Below are positions 40,761-52,900 of a stretch of DNA of 64,000 nt, in pieces. The notes beneath the pieces are model-generated. The model made no database searches. It saw only the letters and a list, made by a program, of their open reading frames with translations, and was not told where the DNA came from. Every line of letters starts with the position of its first letter. Position 1 is the stretch's first letter. The stretch comes from Micromussa lordhowensis (Eukaryota > Cnidaria > Anthozoa > Scleractinia > Lobophylliidae), in assembly GCA_964020085.1 (NCBI GenBank), contig OZ026604.1, positions 28,918,618 to 28,982,617 of the forward strand, given 5' to 3'. The position numbers were made by a program, and so were the translations under genes.

Positions 40761-42307
40761 CTTGTTTCAAAAGAAAAAAAGGCAAAATAAACAAAGAAAA
40801 GATAGGAGGACAAACATCGGGACTTTATATAGCTGCAGCAAAAGTAGAGTGTATGTGCTAGTATTTAATGAACATGGCCTTCACACAACAACCAAGAAAA
40901 ATATTCTTTACAAACAAAAAGGTCAAAGCTGGCAGATAAAAAAGTTCACAAATGCACGTGAAACTCCAAAGCTACGTGCCGCATGTGATCGTATTATGAT
41001 TTCTATTGGTTAAGAAAATTTGCTGTCAAGCAAGATCGCACTTTGTGACAATGGCCCTGTAAGTCATATTGCATCATGCAGCGTACAGCACTGTCACTGT
41101 CCTCTGTAGCCCTGCTGCAGTATAATCATGAAGAGAGTCGCAATCAAATGCTGCTGCAAGTCATGTCTGAACAACAAAAACTGCACAAACACAGGATTTT
41201 TTTACTTCAGTGAATGTACCCAGACAAGACTACAGATTGTCTATTTCTTATACTAAGACAATATTATTACAGCTTTATTTTCCACTACACTTCGCTAGTT
41301 TTCTATAAAAAATAACTGACATTAAAATTGAAACAGTAGCTATTCTAACCATATGTTTCACAATAGATAGATAGTACATATTAACCTTCTTGGAAATATA
41401 CAAGTTTATAATACTGCAAACAATGCAAATTCCAGCTCAAACAGTTGCACATGGCTCGAACTTCAATCTCGCCTCTAATGCAGATAATGTTCCAACTCAT
41501 CTCACAGCCTTAACTGAATGTGGACAAGCAACAAATTAAGTCTTAATTAAGAGGCGACTTCCAGGCTTCCCTTTCATGCAAATGGAGTTCGACAGATGCT
41601 AACTTTAGTCTTTGGCGTGAAATTAACAAGTGTAAAAAAAAAAACAATCACTCAACGCAAGGCATCAGAACTTGGCTTTGCACAGCTTGATCAGAACAAT
41701 CTACAAAGAAAGCACAACAAAATAGTGTTGGTTATTTACAGGTTAATGTACTCAGTGAGTGAATTACCCGGATTTACCTGCACAAGTTCACAAACAATGA
41801 ACAAGAAATTATATACTAGGTAAACCAGACAAAGTGTTGATTTTAAATTTAATATGTTTTAAAGTTGATCCAAAATTAATCATACTTTTTCACAAAAGAT
41901 ATCCAAAATACATGAAAATGGTATTTAAATGAATGCTGAATGATTTTAAAAAAGGCCATTTACGCCACGGGTATTACACCATGATAATGACGTCAAGGAG
42001 GTTGTTTAGTTATAGCCCAGTATCACGTGGTACAAATCAGCCAATCAGAAAATCGGGAATCCATACAGTGTATGAAAGTTGAATAATAATTACAGGTCAA
42101 CGCACTCAGCGAGTGAATTATCGGGATTTAGCTGCACAAGTTCACTAACAATGAACGAGAAATTTCAGGTACTGAAAATTTCGAGTTCATTGTTGGTGAA
42201 CAAGTACAGGTAAATCCCAATAATTCACGAGCAATGAGCGAGTTAACATTTTTATTATCCAAATTGAAGACACTGCACAATTGACTTTCTGTACAAAGAA
42301 ATCAACC

Positions 42308-43180
42308 GTGGTTCGTACAGGTTTGATGACCTTTTATTCAAGGACTTTTCCAGGACTTTTCAAGGACTTTTAATAATATTCAAGGAGTCCATTTCCACAA
42401 GCACGATATCACATCTTTTCCACAGTCACTCCAAAAAAGCAATTCTTGTAAGTGCAAATAAGTCATACAATCAAAGGATTAGATTGTGTAGAATTATTCC
42501 TTCAGCTTTTCCAGCATGGAACTTAATTTTTAAATTTTTAATTTTTAACTACTATTGTTTTGGTGCCTTTCACTTTTCATGTGCGATTTCAATGCAGACT
42601 CTCCCATGTTTGAAATGTCGATCATTCGATCGCAGCAATTGCAAGGCCTTTTTCCTGTCAGCTTTAAATGCAGTCAACCAACCTTTGTACTTTGAATTAA
42701 GTTCCCACTGCCGATTGTAAATGCAATTTCCTCTTTTGACCTTTTGAACTCATTTAAGACAAAAAACAGGACCAGAGAAGAATAAATTTCACACTTCGCA
42801 GCTACGTCGCGCTACGTTTACCTCGTGGTTTCATTTGCTAAGAGGGGGGCTAAACAATGCACCTGCCATTACCCCATCGAAGGCGCGGTTACTTAGATAC
42901 TTTGAATAAAAAATACCGAATTGTCCTGCTATAAAAAGCTTGCCCGTTTTTTGAGACGATGAGTTTCTCAACTGATTTTAGATGTTGACGCAATCTTTTC
43001 AATCTTTTCATGTCAAAATGAACTTATTTTGCTTTATCCTCAAGTATTCAAGGACTTTTTCATGAAATTCAAGCACTGCTTATCCAAATTCAAGGAGTTT
43101 TTAAGGAGAAAATCATTTTCAAGGAGTTTTCAAGGACCTAGCAGTTTTTCAAGGAGTATTCCAGGCCCGTGCGAACCATG
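42308..43180. mobile_element. hAT-like TIR element with CAAGGACTTTT subterminal repeats
   Basis: The TIRs read GTGGTTCGTACAGG (left) and, inverted, ATGGTTCGCACGGG (right). TTCAAGGAC/TTCAAGGAG words recur at both ends. No transposase frame was recognised. Confidence 0.5.
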
Positions 43181-43435
43181 CAAACTTGAGGCAGCCAAAG
43201 CCATGGGTAATGACAGTGGTGTGTTGGATTTACACCACGGCTATTACACCACGACAACAACGTCAAGGAGGTTGTTTTGTCACAACCCAGTATCACATGT
43301 ACAAATCAGAAAATCGGAATTCGTAGAGTGTATGAAAGTTGAATAATTTGTGATTTCATGGTTAAAGCAACCATTTTCAAAAAGTTGACCAGGGATAGTC
43401 ATACTGCAAAATGGCCAGTGTGAGAAATATAACTA

Positions 43436-43637
43436 ATAGACCTCTTTAGCTTGGGCAGTTTGTTTTCTCATTTCAGACCATGTGATATTCTCCAGAGAAT
43501 AGTTCTTTTATCCATCTAAAAGTAATTCATTCATATGTACATGACTATTTAAAAATTTGAAAGCAAGAATCCTCAAGAGTATCATCACATGGTCTGAAAT
43601 GGGAAAACAAACTGCCCAAGCTAAAGAGGTCTATTAG
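43436..43637. mobile_element. 200-bp Tc1/mariner-type MITE
   Basis: ATAGACCTCTTTAGCTTGGG is mirrored exactly at the right end (CCCAAGCTAAAGAGGTCTAT) and is flanked by TA on both sides. Near-identical arms of about 35 bp suggest recent insertion. Confidence 0.75.
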
Positions 43638-43916
43638 GCCAACTAACCTCGAGTTTGGAAATGTTTAAAATCTATAAGAACCAGGGCTGTCAACTAAAGT
43701 AATCAACTTTTGAGACTAACAAAAACAGGGTTTTTTGGCCCAAAATTTCTCATTTGTCCAAGTTATAAATGTTCAAGGTCCCAACCAAAATTACAGAACT
43801 GCACAACTGCTGGTGAGAAGTGAGGAACTTTTCAAGGCAAAACTAATTAAATTTTACATTTAAAGGACTTTCAGGGATATATAACAAGTTTCTAACAATG
43901 TTTCAAAGCTTGCAAA

Positions 43917-46900
43917 CTATGCAGATGTACTGAAAAAGTGCATTCTTATATTTGATGCATTCAGACTGGGCAAGGCGTTCTGCATTCCATGGCGCAACAA
44001 GGATGGTTGATGAGGATTCACACTCATCTGGGCCAAATTATTTGACAAGGCACACTTTTTTAAGACAGGCAATGGAACTTCAGCATACAGAAGCCTCTTC
44101 AACAACAAAAGATTATGGATACTTACGCAATCAAAGCGAAGGAGGCGACAAATCCAGCGAGGGCTTTCACACTGACAACTCCGCTTGCTGGGGGAAAAAA
44201 ATGAAATAGGAAATATAAATTATTGCACCACAATGGACCTATACCATGCCAATTTCAGGAGAATCTGCTTCAGAGAAAAGTGATTGAATTTAGCCAGGAC
44301 ACATTTTGAAGAATTAACCTTGAAATGTTACACTATAGAGAGATTGACAATTAACTCGTTTTGCAGCATTTCTTAAAATAGTCTGGTAGAAGGCAGGCAG
44401 GGCAATTGGTTTTCACAGGTGGGCAAAAGTATCATAGAATTCCAAAAGTAGGTGCCCCCAATACTTTCAGATTTAGTAGTCAATGGGGCCTCTGCTTTCA
44501 GGCAGCCATTACTTTCGGATGGTTTAAGAACAATTATACAGTAGTTCATGGACAAAGCAGATGCGCATCATCCAACTTTAAGTTCTGTTTATGTATGGTA
44601 CAAACTACCCACACAAACAAAGCAGACCGTATAAACAAAAAGCTTCTCTAAAGGTTGGTGCTGTAAAGCGACAGTTAATGGTCACAACATAACGCCATTC
44701 AACTAATGACACTATTATTTGACTCTGTTGCCAGACAAATAATGCTTTTAAGATCAGTTTCAAGAAACATTGAGTTGAGTTCAAAATATAATCACAAATA
44801 GCTCTTCAAGTTTTTCAATCCTCATGTCAGGCTGTCCCATCCGCATTGCACTTGCCATGAAAGATTTTTTTGTAACTAGTGACTTCTTTCAAGGGCCACA
44901 TCACTTTCAGCCGTTATTTTCGGGGGGGGGGGGGGGGGAAGGGGGGCATTACTTTCAGAATTCTGGTTTAGAACTGAGCTTCTTTGTAAGAAAAATGATG
45001 CGCTAGATGGTCAAACCAGGCAGGCAAAATTGTCCTCACAGCCTGTCAATTTACCCAGTGAACAAAACTTGTTGACTTACTTGGTGTTGTTGTTGATTGT
45101 GTTGCTTCAGCTTAAAATGTAAGAGAGCACATCAGCAGTAAGTCAAAAACCATTACAACATCCCACACATCCTCTAATTAGTGGCTGGCATTTAGGCCGC
45201 TACCTATAGTTTTATGATTGCATGTGTGCTGAGGATGAAAGCACTAAGTAATCTGCGCACACTTGAGGGAAAGGCTGTGTTTTTCGATATTTCATGACAT
45301 CATCAGCATAAGCACAAAAAGCAAAATTGAGAGTGAAGTTTGGAAGAACTGGATGTAAATGCGAATGCAAAAACAGGATTCAAAACATAACACTTAGCAA
45401 AAAAGATGGTACTAACTAAAGCTTTAAAGCTAAAACAGCTTGCAAATAACAGCATACTAAGATAATTGTGTAAATAGCCATGTCAGTGGACTTAGTGTGT
45501 CGTTGGGCTACTGGATTCTGTCCTTTACTTGCCCAACGAAAAAGTGAATCAGGTGGAGCTGTTTATTTTTGGAGGGAGGGGTACAGAAGTTCTGTTAAAA
45601 CATTTTCTCTATCACATTTTTAACTAGTGAGAATGACTTTCAGTCTAGTACGCCACAGTAACAGCTTTCCGAGAAGGGCAGGCTCCTGTTTTCTCCTTCA
45701 TTTATTTGGGTGTTTTTTTTTGTACCCTGAAAAGTGACAGTAGCACACATTCCTTTTCAGAAACAGCACTAGTGGGTGTAACACGAAATGCTCCTTACTT
45801 GTTGAAGTGCCGTTATCTTCTGGAGCTAAAAAAAAGAAAATTGGTTGCTAAGTAAACTTCCACTGGCAATGTAGCAGGTTTTAAAATGACAATAGACAGC
45901 CAGCTTGGCCATATCTGGTTTATTGGAAAGTCAACAGAGGCTTTAATTTTCCGTCTCCATATTCATAAACATCAGCAAATGTATTTGGAAAGCTGCAAGC
46001 ATGTTTCTATTTAAATACACTGTTTCTACTAACTTCAGACTAATTCCTGGCAAACCCCTATCAAGCAGCAACCTCCCATTTCCCTGAGGGTGGCCACTTA
46101 ATTGGGGTTCAACTGGGGGGTAACCTCCAAAACATTTTATTGACTGATCAAAAGGGAGCTAAATCTTCAGCCCACTTTGCGGCGAAGATACTATTAACCA
46201 TTTTCCACTGCTCCTCCTCAACTTGGCTCAACAAGGCAGGGATTTTCACTAGTGAAACTCTCATTTCACCACAACATATACGGTATGACTTACCAGGAGT
46301 AGACATCACTGGCATCGAAGCTGAAATTTAAGTTGAAAAGAAAATCCTTTAACAATGCGACTTTAACAGTCCAAACCAGTCAACCATTTCCCATTTTTGC
46401 TTAGTGGACACTTCACTAGGCAAAGTTAATCTACTACAATCATAGAGTAATGCACCATTGCATATTAAAGTGCACCTAACGCCAAAATTTTTTTTTCACT
46501 AAAACAAATCTACTTATTATTTTGAAATAGTTCTGCAAAAAATTTTTTGATTAGGTTTAAACCTCGATTTTCTGTGCCGCGACGAAATCTCGAAAATAGC
46601 ACCAGAACGCTTTTATTTTGCTTCGCGAACGAGTTTGGGGAGAATGGGTCCAGCGGCTGTTGTGACATCTACCCAGGAAGCTTGCATGTCTCACGTCCTC
46701 TTATTTCCTTCAGAATGGTGCAATACACATCCGAAAAGTGTGCAGAAATGCCTTCCAGAATTGCTATCGGCTGTTGCAGCAATATCCCAGATTTAAGGAA
46801 AGATTTACTGTACAATTTTCTAGCCATTATCGGTCAATGATACAATTAAGATGTAAACGATGGGCTGATTTTGTCGAATCGAAAGAAGCGAAATTAATCT

Positions 46901-49900
46901 GTCATGACCCTCACTGGAATTACTTCTGCAGACTTCCAAATGCTATTTTCAAAATATTGTATTCAAAGCCATCAGCAATTTGTAGAAATACTACCGACAA
47001 CCTAGTCTTTTAATTCTGCAGTATTTATAACATAGCCGGCAAAGTTACTGAAGAGGCATTACGACCGATATACTGCCATGTAAATAGGTCGCAAGCAGTG
47101 AGTTCACAGTTGTCAAGCGTGCTTGATCAAAGTTTATTTGTCTCCCGACTGGAAACTTAACTCCAACCCCAGTCACGAAAAAGAAATGATTTTGAAACAA
47201 AACTTGCTCATTCTAGTCCCAAAACATACTAGAATTATTAGATTTGCTTTCCATTTTCTCGAGCAAATGCAGAGCTAAGGCGCTATTGTGTTTGGTTCCT
47301 GGGTAGACGTCATCAGCAACCATCGTCCCAGACTCCCTAAAACTTGGTTGTGAAACACTTCAAGCGCTACTTTGAAAGGGCATGGAAAATTGAGAATTCA
47401 ACCAAATTAAAAAACAATTTTCGCCAAGGTGCTTTAAATAACAAGTGGATTTGGTTTAGCAAAAAACATTTTTAGGTGCACTTTAAATATTGTCAAATTT
47501 GAACAACAGTAAGTTAAACAACCTAACCAATTGCTAGACAAATTTGGCCACATTTACGCAACCAGTCTATTTGTCAATAATTGCTTTTACTAACAGTACA
47601 TTAAGTCTAGGTGCTCATGAAATAACCAACTGGAAGGAAAAATACAAAAGCACATCTAGGTTTTTTTACCACGTAAAGAACATGCTAAGAAATGTAGAAC
47701 TGAAAGAACATGCTGATTAGAAATTATTATGACCAGGCCTTCAGTATCATTTAGATGTCATAATGTATTTGGCTTACTTGTTGCATTAGTTGTCATACCT
47801 ATGGGAAAGATCAAAAAAATGATTAGTCAAGTTGGCCAACACAATGTTGCTTATTCTTTAACAGCAGCCCCGAGAGGGCTTCATTTACATGTAGGGGAAA
47901 CTTTTTCTCAACAATTGCCTCATTAGCATAACCTGCTCAGTCTTATTTCGCTTTTCCTTAACCACTAAGAGCCCGGAAAAGACTAGTTTAGTCTTTGACC
48001 AGGCTACAAGAGTATGAGCTCTGAACTTTTAAGTCGGCATACAAGCCAAGTGGCCCCTGAAGCCAGCACTTATGTTCAGTTTTTAGGTGGCATAAAGCAA
48101 CTAAGAGTGTTTCTATTCCACCCTGGTTGGGATCCAAAGTCCATTGCAGGGTAGCTAACAGCATTAAATTCACAGGCATACTAATCTATGCAGCTGGTTT
48201 AGGAAAGGCACTGGGGGACTAGTGTCTTGCCCAAGAGCACAACACAATGGGCACTTTTCATTCAACCAAAATTTTGAAACTGGGAAAAATGGAAGAAGTC
48301 TCCAGAGAATCCAGATAATGTTGAATTATTTCCGAACCATTTAATCGAAATTCCTGAAATTTTCTGGGAGAAAAGTAAAAAAGATTGGAAATTCCCAGTT
48401 AGAATACCGCACATGGAAATCTCAAACTAGGATTTTTCACCAAGGGCTTGAACTAATCAATCTGAAGTTGGTACACTAACAATGAGCGACTGCACCTACC
48501 AGATATTAAAACCCAACAGCTTTGGGAAAATAACTTTTAGTGTTTAATGTACAAACTAGAAGTAATCAGAGATTATGAGTGTGTTTGTGTCAAGGTATTA
48601 GGCAAAGTTGACATTCTGGGCCACCCAAAAGATGTAGACAAACATGCAAAGAAATAATGTAGCATTCTCTATCAGCAAAATTTGACTTTGAACACTGATG
48701 AATCATGTGACCAGCCCTAACCTGGGTCTTTCTCTCAACAAAAAGCGAGGCAGAGAGAGAGAGAGCCTGGGAATGAGGTTGCTTAACGGATATCTTAAAC
48801 CACCATTAGTAATATTAAGTTTTAGAAATCCAATTTATTGCATAACTTACTGGGCTCTGGAACAGGGGTAGTAGCCTGTGATGATGATTCAAGCACAACT
48901 GTAAGAAATATATGACAATCTGTTAGGATCTTGTACACTATACCAGCATACTTACAATGCCTTATGGTCTCCTCGTTATTATGACCAGCTTTTGTTTGTC
49001 CCGGAGAAATGCCCACACATTTTCTTACAAGAAAACCCTGTTAATGGGGCCATCCCATCAATACAGCATATGGACACATTTTGAAATCCCAACCTGGGGG
49101 TTGCTTGATGTCAGCTGCAGATGAATTTCACCAGCTGAAAAAGAGGTGATCGCCTGCTGGATTTTGGCAGGCGATTTCTCGGGAAAGGACAACAAACAGC
49201 TTTTAGGTTTAACACAGTATAATCATTTGATATCTAAATCATATGGAACCATCTTAATTAAAGGTTTTGAATAAATTCCTAACTACCCCGAGCATCAGTT
49301 CCACTATGACGAGTCAAGTAATCAAAACAAAATAGTTTTGAGCACTTGTGTGATGTGTTCTCTTTCTGTGTACTGGGTCTGCCACCTTGTTAACGCCAAG
49401 CTTGATAACCTGGCATTCAAGGTGTTGCAGAAGGTTGGGGTCAAAAAAATTTGTTCCAGGTCTCTCACAAAAAATGGTGAACAGCTCAATGAAAATCTTA
49501 GCCTGGAGACCATTTCCTTAGCAACAGCCCTGCCAGGCTATATAATCCTTTATTTCCTCCTGTTCATAGGACTACTCAAACCAGTTACAGTGGATTGCCA
49601 CTCACTTTGGCTACATGGGTTTAGAAACATCTTGGGAAGTTGCGAACTACATTCCGGAATTCACAGTTTTTATTGTTATTGGAGCAAATCAAATTGCAAA
49701 CTTTGAATTGAAAACTGCAAGTTTGATTTCGTAGTTCCATGCCAAAGCGATTTCGATTTGTAAGCTCAATTCAAATTGCGAACTTCACTTCCAAGTTGGA
49801 AATTTATCAGGAGGAAGTCGTTACCTGATTGAGAAATGTTTTGTCCTATAGTGCAGCTCAGATATGTCCGAACCAAAATATACACGTAATTCGCGTCAGC

Positions 49901-52900
49901 CCAATACGCGTACACGCATATGCATATACGCACATACACGTATACAGTATGTACGCGTATGCCTCATTAGTAAGTATGAGCTAACCTATTGTTTCTTCTT
50001 TTCTCAACAGGTCATTGTTGTTTTCAATGGCTTGACAGCTTGCCACAGAGCAAGATAGAGTTTATTATTTTGAATACGCGTATACAGTATACGCGCGTAT
50101 GTCTTCAGACTAGACTTGGCTGAAACTAACATTTTGCAATTGGGCACTCTGACAGAAAATTAACTGACTGAATCGTAAATTAAAGTGCCCCTAACCCCAA
50201 AAATTTTTCTTAGCCGCCAAAAAGTTGGTGAAAAAATTATAGTCGTACGATTTTTCCTCGATTTTCTGTGAATTTTTAAAATACGAAAAATACGCGCCAC
50301 TGTGGTTCACGGCCGAGTTACATGGAGAATGGGGCGAGTCGGTCTGTGACATCAGCCGGGGAAGCCATTTCGCTTGGAGAGATGATGTGAGAGTGAAGAT
50401 ACTGCAGATCAGAGGTCACAGAGGGATTGTTCAGAGGAAAAAATTACTACAGTGCCTTATAGGTGTGTTGCTACGAATTGCCGTAATGTGGTGGATCCGT
50501 CTAAATGTATATTTGTACACAACATACCTTCCTTTGGCGATTAAACAACCGTTTCATGAAAATACAACAGGCCAAGTGGGAACCTATTCAAGCAACTGTT
50601 TCTCAAGAATATGCCTTGATGGAAACTGTTAACTAATGATCGTAGCGTTATTTTTTTATCGATCTTGTGATTACATCTCATATCTCCCTTGAACTAGCGA
50701 ATACAGTCTGGCCGAAACTGAAAACTTGTGTTATATCGCAGTGTTTTGGTTGTCAGCCGCTCTGATTTCATTCAGTCGTTGTCTTCTTGTTTGTTGACAC
50801 GAGATAAATAATCGAAGTGAAGCGCTGCGATCACGATCAGCTTCAAAATATTCAGATCCCATACCTTGAAGTAGATAAATATCATTGTACTCAGAACCCT
50901 GCGACGAAAAAAACTATAGCTGCGGTTTATTAGGTGAAATCTATTTATCCGAAAGACCGCGAAGCAAGTAACATGCCGCTTTGCTATTTAACCGGCGGGT
51001 ATTTAGAAAACTGTGTTTATTTTCAGATCGTTTTTTTCGCTCTTAGTGGTTGATTGTCAACTTGTAATTATTGAATTTTTGGTAATCCATATTGGTGTTA
51101 TTTGAAAGGCAGAGGAATGCTCGATCTGATCAGAAAATCTAAATTTTTCCTTGCCAGACTCGCTTCTCAAGCGAGGCGAGCGAGTTCTTTGTTTGTCTTG
51201 TAGCTTTGTGTGAAATTCTTTATTCAATTTATTTTCGAGCAAACTTCTGAATACGACGCTAAGTAGGGTTTACCATATTCCGGGACCATATATATTAACA
51301 CATACAACAAAGTCAGCAGAAAACCGGCAAATTAAGATCGAAAGGATATAAACAAAAGCGTGACCTTAGGGCGTCCCGTTTTTTGTACTTTTCAGTATTT
51401 GATTTCAAGCTGTAACAAATGTTATTTGATTTTTTTTATATATCGATGGCACTGGATATTGGCTGCATCTTGGAGATTTTTATAGCTCTTCCTTTTGCTT
51501 GGAGGTATTTCTAATTCACGATGAGCGAAGCCATGAATGAAGGTCACTGAAGCGATGCAAAATAATCACCGTGTTTATTTCATCTTATTTCAGTTCGAGG
51601 CGTCCATTTACCATCATTCGCTTCAACTTTTGGTTTTCCTTGTTTGGTTTTCCTTTCATCTTGTTTTAACAACTCTTCATCAGCCATTGGTTCATTGGTA
51701 TATAAAGCAAGTTAATCGAGACACATTCTGACAGACTTTCGATTCCTTGCTTTTACTTTGCGTCACTTCGATGTCTTCGATGCTATTCTCCGGGAGAGAA
51801 CAGATAGTCAGAGACCTCTGACTCAATCAAATAATCCTAATTTGTATTGTCTGATGCCATTTCTTGGAGGTTTCAATGAGTTCGGTGGTTGGGATCAAAC
51901 TTCACAGGAGTTGAAGGCGAGAAATTTCAGATGAAACCCAGCTGAACACACGATCGCCTCAAAAGCTAAGAAACCAGCTTCCCCCGCTGACGTCACAAGT
52001 GCATTAGCCCCAGATCTCCTGTCGCGCGGCCGTGAACAAGAACATCACAACTTTAAACATTCGTAGTTTCGCGAGGATTTGATGGATTTACTCAATTCTT
52101 TTTTTAATCTTCACCAAATTTTGTATTCTTTTTGAAAATAAAAAGAAAAAATTTGGGGTTGGGGGCACTTTAAAGGGAGATTATTTTGCTCGTGCTTCAA
52201 CAATCCCATCTTCATGGAGCAAACACAACCGAAAGATAATTTTTTTTCGACACAAGTAAACACGGACCAAGCAAGCGACTTGAAAACATGTGCCCAAACA
52301 CAACTTTTCCTTAAAGAAAGTTTAAAATAACAAAATGTGAGCGGCGCACCGTAGAAACTTCGATAAACAATTGTTTGGTTAAAGAAAGAGCAATTGAAAG
52401 AAGGATCTGTGTCAAATAGAACCGGAGATATCATTTTTTCGACGCTTTAGACAATAAACATCTCTCAAGAGACTTGCCAACGCGTGCCGAAACACAGAAC
52501 TTTTCCTTGAAGCAAAAAAAATTAAGCTTGAGCGGCATGCCATAGAAACTTTGATAAACAATTATTTGGTTAAAGAAGGAGCATTTTACCGTTTGAATGA
52601 ACGATCTGTGTCAATTATAACCGGAGATACAATTTTTTCGATAAGGTCTTCGGAACGCTTCATAATAAACATCTCGCAAGCAACTTGCCGACGCCTGCCA
52701 AAACACAGAACTTTTCCTTGAAGCAAAAAAAAAACTAAGCGTGAGCGGTGCGCCATAGAAACTTTGATAAACAATTATTTGGTTAAAGAAAGAGCATTTT
52801 ACCGTTCCAATGAATGATCTGTGTCAAATAGAACCGGAGATATAATGTTTTCGATAAGGTCTTCGGAACGCTTTAGTCAATAAACATCTCGCAAGAGACT

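Larger units (their letters stand above)
40761..43916. other. Intergenic block of MITEs between two minus-strand genes
   Basis: I see no gene here. Contents: a palindromic MITE at 42100-42245 (half-copy at 41741-41822), a pair of direct repeats about 130 bp long (41945-42090 and 43220-43350; TATTACACCAYGAYAA ... GTATGAAAGTTGAATAAT), a hAT-like element at about 42308-43180, and a mariner-like MITE at 43436-43637. Confidence 0.6.
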
